Of a DNA stretch of 64,000 nucleotides, positions 17,560-25,133 are shown piece after piece. A program made the position numbers and the translations under genes. The number at the start of each line of letters is the position of its first letter. Position 1 is the first letter of the stretch. The notes below the pieces were generated by a model. It saw only the letters and a list, made by a program, of their open reading frames with translations. It was not told where the DNA came from and did not search any database. The stretch is from NCBI RefSeq assembly GCF_004331485.1, contig NZ_SJKD01000006.1, positions 62,001 through 126,000 on the forward strand. The letters are read 5' to 3'. Source of the stretch: Kribbella capetownensis. GTDB taxonomy: Bacteria > Actinomycetota > Actinomycetes > Propionibacteriales > Kribbellaceae.

Positions 17560-18486
17560 ATGAGCCGGGCCTCCCGCGGTGGCATGAGTCGCAACGCCGG
17601 GTCCGACATCAAGGCAGCGTACCTGTTCATCGCACCGGCGATCATCGGGTTCACGGTCTTCGTGGTCTATCCGCTGGTCCGCTCGTTCTACCTCGCGCTG
17701 ACCAAGTACAACGGCCTGACCGACCCGATCTTCGTTGGCCTGGGCAACTTCCGCCGGCTGTTCACGGTCGACCCGGCGTTCTGGCCGTCGCTGCGTGCGA
17801 CCGGCTATCTGGTCGTGCTCTATGTGCCGTTGTCACTGATCCTCGGGCTGGCGCTGGCGATGTTCTGCAACCAGCGGTTCGCCGGGGTGCGCGTCGTCCG
17901 GACGCTCGCCTACCTGCCCGTCGTCCTGCCGGCGATCGCGACGATCACGTTGTGGAAGTTCATCCTGGATCCGCAGGTCGGCCTGCTGAACGCGGTCCTG
18001 GACCGGCTCGGCCTGCCGACCAGTCTGTGGTTGCAGAGCCCGAGCATGTCGATGCCCGCAGTCGTGCTGGTGATGCTGTGGGGTGTCGGCGGCACGATGA
18101 TCATCTTCCTTGCCGCGTTGCAGGCGGTGCCGAACGAGTTGTACGAGGCGGCCCGGGTGGACGGCGCCGGGTCGTGGTCGGTGTTCTTCCGGATCACCAT
18201 GCCGATGATCAGCCCGATCATGTTGCTGCAGGTGATCCTGCAGACCACGGCCGCACTGCAGACGTTCAACCAGCCGAAGATCCTCACCAACGGCGCCCCC
18301 GGCTTCAGCACCAACGTGCTGATGCTGTCGATCTACAAGAACGGCTTCCCCAACCTCGGCCAGATCCCGCAGCTCGGCTACGCGTCGGCGCAGGTGTGGG
18401 TGCTGTTCGTGCTCATCATCGCCGTGATCGCCCTGACCGCGAAGTTCTCCTCGCTCTGGACCTACAGTGACAACACTCCCGACTGA
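17560..18486 (+). CDS. Sugar ABC transporter permease (MalF/UgpA type)
   Basis: 308 residues from the ATG at 17560 with GAGGCGAG before it; 17584 is a second possible ATG. Six membrane segments are visible, starting with AAYLFIAPAIIGFTVFVVYPLV. The EAA loop reads ELYEAARVDGAGSWSVFFRITMP, the contact point with the ATPase. FVGLGNFRRLF before the second span is typical of carbohydrate CUT1 permeases. It overlaps the next permease by 20 bases. Confidence 0.93.
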   Translation: MSRASRGGMSRNAGSDIKAAYLFIAPAIIGFTVFVVYPLVRSFYLALTKYNGLTDPIFVGLGNFRRLFTVDPAFWPSLRATGYLVVLYVPLSLILGLALAMFCNQRFAGVRVVRTLAYLPVVLPAIATITLWKFILDPQVGLLNAVLDRLGLPTSLWLQSPSMSMPAVVLVMLWGVGGTMIIFLAALQAVPNELYEAARVDGAGSWSVFFRITMPMISPIMLLQVILQTTAALQTFNQPKILTNGAPGFSTNVLMLSIYKNGFPNLGQIPQLGYASAQVWVLFVLIIAVIALTAKFSSLWTYSDNTPD

Positions 18487-19378
18487 AGCCGCCGAAGGCA
18501 CGGTCCTGACCGCCCAGACCGCGCGCTCCCCCAAGAAACCCCGCCTGATCGGTACGACGTCCTGGTACGTCGTCGCGTTGTTCATCAGCGCGGTCATGGT
18601 CGTCCCGCTGCTGTGGATGATCACCATCGGCCTGAAGAGCCGGACCGCGGTGTTCGACCTCCCGCCGAAGCTGCTGCCGCACGAGTTCACCTGGAGCAAC
18701 TTCGTCAACGGGCCGGAGGCGATCCACTTCCCACGGCTGCTGCTGAACTCGACCATCATCACCGCGCTCAGCGTGCTCGGTGGGGTGATGACCGCGATGA
18801 TGGCCGGCTACGCGCTGGCCCGGCTGCGCTTCCCCGGCCGCAAGGTGTGGTTCTACCTGTTCGTCGGGAGCATGCTGCTGCCCGGTGTGGTCGGGCTGAT
18901 CCCGTTGTTCCAGCTGTACAAGAGCATCGGCTGGTACGACACCTGGCTGCCGCTGATCGTGCCGGCCTTCCTGGGCGGGAACCCGCTGTTCATCTTCCTG
19001 GCCCGGCAGTACTTCCTGGCGATTCCGTACTCCATCGACGAGGCGGCCAAGATCGACGGCGCCGGGCACTTCCGGATCTTCACCAGTGTGATGCTCCCGC
19101 TGACCCGGCCGGCCTGGATCACGATGGCGATCCTGGCCTTCCAGGCCTCCTGGAACGACTTCCTCAACCCGCTGGTCTACCTGTACTCGTCGAACAAGTG
19201 GCCGCTGTCGGTCGGGATGGCCTCGTTCATCTCGCCGTTCGCCGGGAAGACGCCGGACTGGAGCTACTACATGGCCACCAACCTGCTCTACATGCTGCCG
19301 CCACTGATCGTCTTCTTCGCCGCGCAGCGCTACTTCATCCAGGGCCTCGGCTCGCTCGGCAGCACGACCCAGAAATAG
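18467..19378 (+). CDS. Sugar ABC transporter permease (MalG/UgpE type)
   Basis: 303 residues, GTG start inside the end of the previous gene. Six membrane segments; the EAA loop is SIDEAAKIDGAGHFRIFTSVMLP, and LARLRFPGRKV precedes it as usual in MalG-type permeases. It forms the heterodimer with the upstream permease. No ATPase gene follows; CUT1 systems of actinobacteria commonly share a distant MsiK-type ATPase. Confidence 0.93.
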   Translation: MTTLPTEAAEGTVLTAQTARSPKKPRLIGTTSWYVVALFISAVMVVPLLWMITIGLKSRTAVFDLPPKLLPHEFTWSNFVNGPEAIHFPRLLLNSTIITALSVLGGVMTAMMAGYALARLRFPGRKVWFYLFVGSMLLPGVVGLIPLFQLYKSIGWYDTWLPLIVPAFLGGNPLFIFLARQYFLAIPYSIDEAAKIDGAGHFRIFTSVMLPLTRPAWITMAILAFQASWNDFLNPLVYLYSSNKWPLSVGMASFISPFAGKTPDWSYYMATNLLYMLPPLIVFFAAQRYFIQGLGSLGSTTQK

Positions 19379-19391
19379 AGGGGATCCTCCT

Positions 19392-20693
19392 GTGAAACGC
19401 ACCTTCCTGGTAACCACCCTGGCCTGTGCCGGGTTGCTGACGGCAACGGCCTGCAGCGGATCGGACTCCGGCGGCGGGTCGAGCGACGGACCGGTCACCG
19501 TGACCGTGATGACGTGGGAGTCGGCCCAGACCAACGCCGCGATCAACAAGGCACTGGCCGACTTCAAGGACGACAACATCACCGTCCAGTTGCTCGACAC
19601 CCCGGCCGGCAACTTCGGCGACAAGCTCGCCTCGCTGACCCAGGCGAAGAAGCTGCCGGACCTGTTCTGGTGCGGCAACGACACCGAGCAGCAGTACACC
19701 TCGCAGGGCCTGCTGGTCGACTGGACCGACAAGATCAAGGACGGCGACGGCGACTTCAAGGCGGACAAGTTCGTCCCGTCCGCGATGGAGAACTGGAAGA
19801 CCGCCGACGGCCAGATGGGCGGTCTGCCGTCGCTGATGAACACCTACGGCGTCTGGTACAACGCCGACGCCTTCACCGCCGCCGGCGTACCGGTGCCGAA
19901 GGCCGGCTGGACCTGGGACGAGATGTACGCCGCCGCCGCGAAGCTGGCCGGAAAGAACGGCGCGAAGTACGGGCTCGTGGCCGACCAGCTCACCTCCCTG
20001 GACGGCCCGTTCACGATGAGCATGTACTCCGTCTCGGCCGGTGGCGCACCGTTCACCGACAACGTGAACCACCCGACCAAGGCCGAGGCGGACGCCAAGT
20101 TCACCGAGGGTGTGCAGAAGCTCGTCGACGCGATCAAGAGCGGCTCGGTCTCCCCGCCCGGGTACGACGCCGCGAACGTGCAGTCGCTGTTCTCCGCGGG
20201 CAAGGTGCCGATGATGTTCGGCGGGCAGTGGCTGGCGGCCGGGTTCCAGACCGACAAGCCGAAGGTGAAGTACGGGTTCGCGCCGTTCCCGCAGGTCGAC
20301 ATCCCGGCGACGCTGTACGACTCGGTCGGCATCTGCACGCCGCAGTACACGAAGAACCAGGACGCGACGTTCAAGGTGCTGGAGTACATCAACACCAAGG
20401 TGTGGGACGCCGTACTCCCGGCTTCTCCGGTCGCGCCGCCGGCGTACACCCCGGCGCAGACCAGCTACTTCGACGCGCTGACCAAGGCGCAGCAGCCGAC
20501 TGTCGTCGACACGGTCAAGGCCGACCTGGCCGCTGAGAAGACGGTCGGGGTCCGGTTCACCACCCAGTGGGCGCAGCAGGTCGGCGACCTGACCACGGCG
20601 AACTACCAACCGATCCTCAGCGGCAAGAAGCCGGTGTCCGAGCTGCCGGCGTACATCGACAAGATCAACGGGCTGATCAAGTCGGCCGGCTGA
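19392..20693 (+). CDS. Sugar ABC transporter substrate-binding lipoprotein
   Basis: 433 residues, GTG start with GAGGGGATCCTCCT before it. A signal peptide ends in the lipobox TATAC-S (Cys about residue 21), followed by a Gly/Ser linker. VTVTVMTWESAQTNAAINKALADF, the KLPDLFWCG and GQWLAAGF segments belong to the SBP_bac_1 carbohydrate-binding family. Surface anchored, it feeds the two permeases upstream. The gene stops 2 bases before the convergent egtD stop. Confidence 0.92.
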   Translation: MKRTFLVTTLACAGLLTATACSGSDSGGGSSDGPVTVTVMTWESAQTNAAINKALADFKDDNITVQLLDTPAGNFGDKLASLTQAKKLPDLFWCGNDTEQQYTSQGLLVDWTDKIKDGDGDFKADKFVPSAMENWKTADGQMGGLPSLMNTYGVWYNADAFTAAGVPVPKAGWTWDEMYAAAAKLAGKNGAKYGLVADQLTSLDGPFTMSMYSVSAGGAPFTDNVNHPTKAEADAKFTEGVQKLVDAIKSGSVSPPGYDAANVQSLFSAGKVPMMFGGQWLAAGFQTDKPKVKYGFAPFPQVDIPATLYDSVGICTPQYTKNQDATFKVLEYINTKVWDAVLPASPVAPPAYTPAQTSYFDALTKAQQPTVVDTVKADLAAEKTVGVRFTTQWAQQVGDLTTANYQPILSGKKPVSELPAYIDKINGLIKSAG

Positions 20694-20695
20694 CG

Positions 20696-21661
20696 TCAGA
20701 CGGCCTGCCAGAGCGAGAGGGCGAAGCGGGCTTCGGAGTCGGTCCACCACGCGGCCGACCCGAAGCCCGCTGTATCCAGCTCGGCCTCGACACCGGGGCG
20801 GTGGAACTTCGCGGAGATCTCGGTGTGCAGCACCTCTCCCTCGGCGAAGTCGAGCTCGAGGTGGACCTCCGGGATCAGCACGCGCATCGCACGGTCGGCC
20901 CGCAGCCGCATCTCGATCCACTCGTTCTCGGCGTCCCAGATCGCCACGTGGCTGAACGCCTCCACGTCGAAGTCCGCACCCAGCTGCCGGTTGATCACCC
21001 GCAGCACGTTCCGGTTGAACTCCGCGGTGACGCCCGCGCTGTCGTCGTACGCCGCGACCAGCGTGGCCGGGTCCTTCACCAGGTCGGTGCCGAGCAGCAG
21101 CCACTCCCCTGGCTCGAGCACCTCGCGGATCGAGGTGTAGAACGTCGCGCGCTCGCTCGGCAGGAGGTTGCCGATGGTGCCACCGAGGAACGCGACCATC
21201 CGTGGCGGATCGCCCGGCAGCTTGTCGAGATGCGCGGTGAAGTCACCGACCACGCCGTGCACCTCGAGCGCCGGGTAGTCCACGTTGATCGCGTCCGCCG
21301 CGTCCCGCAGCGCTGACTCCGACACGTCCAGCGGCACGAACGTGGTCAGCGTGCCCCGGTCGCGCAGTCCGTCGAGCAGCAGCCGGGTCTTCTCCGACGA
21401 TCCGGAGCCGAGCTCGACCAGCGTGTGTGCCTTGGTGATGGCCGCGACCTCACCGGCCCGGGCCTGCAGGATCTCGCGCTCGGCGCGGGTCGGGTAGTAC
21501 TCCGGCAGCCGGGTGATCTGCTCGAACAGGTCACTGCCGCGGGCGTCGTAGAACCACTTCGGGGGCAGCCACTTCGGGTCGGCGGTCAGCCCGGCCCGGA
21601 CGTCCTCGCGCAGCGCGCGGCCGGCGTAGTCCGGGGTCAGATGTACGTCGATCGGGGTCAC
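20696..21661 (-). CDS. egtD: L-histidine N-alpha-methyltransferase (ergothioneine synthesis)
   Basis: 321 residues from the GTG at 21661, which overlaps the TGA of egtC (GTGA); the longer open frame to 21799 is a shadow of egtC. WLPPKWFYDARGSDLFEQIT and LPEYYPTRAE are hallmarks of EgtD, then the SAM loop VELGSGSSEKTRLLL and YVKDPATLVAAYDDS-type segment. The enzyme converts histidine to hercynine with three SAM-dependent methylations. It is last in the operon egtA-egtB-egtC-egtD. Confidence 0.96.
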   Translation of the reverse strand: MTPIDVHLTPDYAGRALREDVRAGLTADPKWLPPKWFYDARGSDLFEQITRLPEYYPTRAEREILQARAGEVAAITKAHTLVELGSGSSEKTRLLLDGLRDRGTLTTFVPLDVSESALRDAADAINVDYPALEVHGVVGDFTAHLDKLPGDPPRMVAFLGGTIGNLLPSERATFYTSIREVLEPGEWLLLGTDLVKDPATLVAAYDDSAGVTAEFNRNVLRVINRQLGADFDVEAFSHVAIWDAENEWIEMRLRADRAMRVLIPEVHLELDFAEGEVLHTEISAKFHRPGVEAELDTAGFGSAAWWTDSEARFALSLWQAV

Positions 21662-22398
21662 TCTGGTCCTTCCATCGGCGTGATGCTCAGCGTTGTGGCG
21701 GTGGCCACGAGCAACGAGCGGTCCGGTACTTCGTCCCAGTCGCCGCCACCGAACCGCTCGGAGGCGACCGTGGTGGAGTCGGCGGTGTGTTGCACCCACA
21801 GCGAATGCGTCCAGGAGGTCGCGACGATCTGCTCGCCGTCGGTCAGCAGCACGTTCAGCCGCGACCCGGGCGCCGCCGCCTCCACGTCCCGTACGACGGA
21901 CGCGACGGCATCAGCCGCCGGAACATCCTTCAAGCGGTTGGCGATGAGCGCCCACAGCAGCTGGGAGTCGACCGGCGCCTCCAGCTGGAGCAGATCGACG
22001 ACCGGCAGCGTCTCCGCCAGTTTGAGGGTCGACTCCGGCCACCCCGGGATCCGGCCGTTGTGGCTGAACAGCCAGTCCCCGGTCTGGAACGGCGCGACGA
22101 CGGCTTCGCCGTACGGCATGCCCACCGTCCCGTCGCGGACGGCAGCCAGCACGGCGCGGGATCGGATCGAGCCGGCCAGCCCCGGCAGGTTCTCGTCGGT
22201 CCAGATCGGTACATTCCGCCGGTAGCGCACCGGTCGGCCGTCGACGTACCAGCCGAGGCCGAAGCCGTCGGCGTTCACTGTGCCGCCTCCGCGCATGTCG
22301 TGCGGGGACCAGCTTTGTTCGTACAGGGAGTGGGTGGGGTCGAGGACGAGGGAGGCCAGCGTGACCGGTGGGCCGACATAGGCCAGATGGCGGCACAT
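21658..22398 (-). CDS. egtC: Gamma-glutamyl-hercynylcysteine sulfoxide hydrolase
   Basis: 246 residues. It begins MCRHLAYVG, giving the N-terminal nucleophile Cys2 of class-II glutamine amidotransferases after Met removal; NADGFGLGWY and FSHNGRIPGW complete the active-site frame. EgtC removes the glutamyl group from the EgtB product. The ATG shares one base with the TGA of egtB, and its end overlaps egtD, so the operon is tightly coupled. Confidence 0.96.
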   Translation of the reverse strand: MCRHLAYVGPPVTLASLVLDPTHSLYEQSWSPHDMRGGGTVNADGFGLGWYVDGRPVRYRRNVPIWTDENLPGLAGSIRSRAVLAAVRDGTVGMPYGEAVVAPFQTGDWLFSHNGRIPGWPESTLKLAETLPVVDLLQLEAPVDSQLLWALIANRLKDVPAADAVASVVRDVEAAAPGSRLNVLLTDGEQIVATSWTHSLWVQHTADSTTVASERFGGGDWDEVPDRSLLVATATTLSITPMEGPE

Positions 22399-23735
22399 CA
22401 GCCGTGCAGCTCCTCGGGCCGGGGGTCGCGGGCACACCGGAAGCCGGCGAAGATCTGCCGCCGGATCGGGTAGTCCCAGTTCCGGAAGGTGCTTCGGGCA
22501 ACGACCTCGTCGGTCCCGAACGAGCCACCGCGGAGAATCTTGTAGTCCGGCCCGAAGAAGACCAGCGAGTACTCGTCGTACGGCCAGGCGCGGAAACCCG
22601 GGTACGGCCGGAAGTCGCTGGACGTCCACTCCCAGACATCGCCGATCAACTGCTCGACACCCAGCGGCGACGCGCCCGCCGGATACGCACCGACCGGCGC
22701 CGGCGCGAGGTGGCGCTGACCGAGGTTCGCGTGCTGCGGACCAGGGCTCTCGTCACCCCACGGGAAGCGCCGGGTCCGCCCGGTCGCCGGATCGAACCGG
22801 GCTGCGAACTCCCACTCCTCCTCGGTCGGCAGCCGCTTCCCGGCCCACTTCGCGTAGGCCTCGGCCTCGTAGAAGCAGACGTGCATCACCGGCTCGTCCA
22901 GCGGCAGCAGCTCACGGTTGCCGAACCGCGTCCGCCACCAGACACCATCGATCTGCTCCCAGAACCGCGGCGCGACCAGCGACGCCTTCTGGACATGGGC
23001 CCAGCCGGCCTCGGACCACCACTGCGGATCCTGGTAGCCGCCGCCGATCACGAACCGCAGGTAGTCCTCGTTCGTCACCGGCGCGGTGTCGATCACGTAC
23101 GGCGCGACGTGGACGGCGTGTGCCGGTCGCTCATTGTCGAGCGCCCACGGCTCGACCGACGTACCCATCTCGAAGACTCCGCCCGGCACCAGCACCTCGG
23201 GCGCGGCCAGACGACGTCCGGTCGGTGGAGGCGGTGCGTCGAGCACCGGGACCCCGATCCGGAGCTGGTGTGTCGCCAGCATCGTCTCATCGTGCTGCTG
23301 CTCGTGCTGCACGATCATCCCGAAGGCGAACGCGTTGTCCACCAGCTCTCGCCCGCCGTCAAACTTCACGTGGTCGAGTACGTCCATCACCTTGGCCCGC
23401 ACCTCGGTCACGTACGACCGGGTCTCGGCCGGGCCGAGCAGCGGCAGCGTCGGCCGGTCCGCGCGCGGGTGCATGAACGCGTCGTACAGCTCGTCGATGT
23501 CCTGCCGCAGCGGCTCGCGGCCGCCGACGTCGCGGACCAGCCAGAGCTCCTCCTGGTTGCCGACGTGCGCGTAGTCCCAGACCAGCGGCGACATCAGTCG
23601 GGAGTGCTGCTTGACCAGATCGTCGGTGTCGACGGCGTCGGTGAGGTGGACCGTCCGCGCCCGGGACCGCTCGAGCTGCTCGGCGACGAACGCGCGCAAG
23701 CCCTCGGGAGACAGATCGGACAGTTGGTGATTCAT
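22398..23735 (-). CDS. egtB: Hercynine oxygenase (iron-dependent sulfoxide synthase)
   Basis: 445 residues. The N-terminal DinB-like part carries the iron ligands, an early His (HSRLMSPLVWDYAH region) and the HEQQH pair in MIVQHEQQHDETML. The C-terminal part is a formylglycine-generating-enzyme-type domain (VPGGVFEMGTS, RLPTEEEWEFAARF, EWTSSDFRPYPGF, RGGSF). EgtB joins gamma-glutamylcysteine to hercynine with oxygen. It overlaps egtA by ATGA and egtC by one base. Confidence 0.97.
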   Translation of the reverse strand: MNHQLSDLSPEGLRAFVAEQLERSRARTVHLTDAVDTDDLVKQHSRLMSPLVWDYAHVGNQEELWLVRDVGGREPLRQDIDELYDAFMHPRADRPTLPLLGPAETRSYVTEVRAKVMDVLDHVKFDGGRELVDNAFAFGMIVQHEQQHDETMLATHQLRIGVPVLDAPPPPTGRRLAAPEVLVPGGVFEMGTSVEPWALDNERPAHAVHVAPYVIDTAPVTNEDYLRFVIGGGYQDPQWWSEAGWAHVQKASLVAPRFWEQIDGVWWRTRFGNRELLPLDEPVMHVCFYEAEAYAKWAGKRLPTEEEWEFAARFDPATGRTRRFPWGDESPGPQHANLGQRHLAPAPVGAYPAGASPLGVEQLIGDVWEWTSSDFRPYPGFRAWPYDEYSLVFFGPDYKILRGGSFGTDEVVARSTFRNWDYPIRRQIFAGFRCARDPRPEELHG

Positions 23736-24958
23736 GAAGCTCGCCTTCCGTGGGTTTCGTCGACGATGCGATGGAGCCGGGTCGCGACTTCATCGATGAG
23801 TTCGGTGTCGGCACCGGTCCGGTCCAGCACCCTGGCTCCCAGCTCGACCACGTCCTCCGCGGCCTGCCGGGCCAGCTTGTCCTCCAGCCCGTCCCGGGCC
23901 GCCTCGATCCAGCGTCCCGCAGCCGGCTCGGCAGCAGCGAGGACGTCGTCGAGCACGGCAGGGTCGGACATCAGCGCGGTGAGCAGCAGGGTCGGGGCGA
24001 TCCACCCGTCCCCCGGCTGCGCATCGAGGTAGCGCACCTCCAGATACCCACGCGCCCGGACCGGCGGGAACAGCGTGGACAGGTGATAGGTCAGGTCGTC
24101 GTACGTCGGTCTGTCGCCGGGCAACTCGCCCTCCGCCCAGGCACCGAAGGTCAGTCCGCGAGGCGCATCCCAGCGGTCGCCGCGGCGGAAGCACAGCACC
24201 GGCGCCTCCATCGCCAACCGCGCCCACGCGGCGGCCGGGTCGCCGTTGAGCGATGGCGGCTCGGTGAACGGGGCGTAGGTGCCGAAGGTGGCCTCGGTCC
24301 GCGCCGACGCCCAGCCGGTGTCGCTGCCGGCACGGTGGCGGGAGTTGGCGAACAGCGCGACCAGCGCCGGACCGAGATCATGCACGGCGCGCCAGCGCAG
24401 AGCGGTCTGATCCACTTCGCCGGCATCGAGGCAGATCTGCAGACCGGCGGTGCTGCACATCATCCGGGGACCGTGGGGCCCGAGTCGTTGCAAGGCGCGT
24501 TCCATCGCCGCGTAGCGCGGGACGGTGAGGATGCGGCGGGGAGTGCGGTAGGCGTCCAGGCCGTGATCGCCTGGAACCAGGTCCGCGGTGCGAAGGAGAG
24601 CCGTCAGCTCGGCCGCGTCGGCGGCGGTGTCGTCGATCAGCCCGGCGACCGAGGCCGCGGCGGGACCGGAGATCTCGACCTGGCCACCAGGCTCCACAGT
24701 GACCAGAGCGCCCCGGCCGAGCGGCAGTTGCGGGCTGCCGGGGACCAGGGTCGCGGGCGCGTGCGCGCCCAGGGCGGTGCGTAATCGGTCGGCGTCGAGC
24801 GGCCGGCGCGGATCTTCCGCATGATGCACGGTCCATTCGAGTTCGACGCCGTGCAACCGCGGCGGACCGTGCTTGAAACAGACCATCGCGACGAACCCCT
24901 CCGCTTCGGCCCGGGAGCCGATCGGAGTCGTCGCCGGAGTACCACCGGGCGAGGTCAC
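23732..24958 (-). CDS. egtA: Glutamate-cysteine ligase of ergothioneine synthesis
   Basis: 408 residues from a GTG at 24958; the open frame reaches 25033 but the extra residues look random. CFKHGPPRLHGVELEWTVHH is the start of the GCS2-type glutamate-cysteine ligase fold, with MMCSTAGLQICLD, RARGYLEVRYLDAQPGDGW and RTEATFG-type segments further on. It supplies gamma-glutamylcysteine to EgtB. First gene of egtABCD; no egtE is linked. The promoter should lie between 24959 and 25133. Confidence 0.93.
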   Translation of the reverse strand: MTSPGGTPATTPIGSRAEAEGFVAMVCFKHGPPRLHGVELEWTVHHAEDPRRPLDADRLRTALGAHAPATLVPGSPQLPLGRGALVTVEPGGQVEISGPAAASVAGLIDDTAADAAELTALLRTADLVPGDHGLDAYRTPRRILTVPRYAAMERALQRLGPHGPRMMCSTAGLQICLDAGEVDQTALRWRAVHDLGPALVALFANSRHRAGSDTGWASARTEATFGTYAPFTEPPSLNGDPAAAWARLAMEAPVLCFRRGDRWDAPRGLTFGAWAEGELPGDRPTYDDLTYHLSTLFPPVRARGYLEVRYLDAQPGDGWIAPTLLLTALMSDPAVLDDVLAAAEPAAGRWIEAARDGLEDKLARQAAEDVVELGARVLDRTGADTELIDEVATRLHRIVDETHGRRAS

Positions 24959-25133
24959 GTCAGCGAACCTAACGCCGGACCTGCGGCCGGACAACTGACG
25001 GCGGGTTACCCGTCGGTGACGCCTGCAGCGCATCTCGAGTCATGCTCGCGATGCTGCCCGGCGCCACCGACAATTTCCGGGCCGGATCAGTCCGGAGCGG
25101 CCAGGTTCGCTCTCAGCGAAATCCTCACCAGGG

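Noticed and set aside
22368-24032. 554-codon frame opposite egtB and egtA
   Set aside because: Antisense shadow; the opposite strand carries catalytic motifs of both enzymes.
24999-25016. Possible hairpin between egtA and the DUF4091 gene
   Set aside because: Stem has several mismatches and no T-run; not convincing as a terminator.
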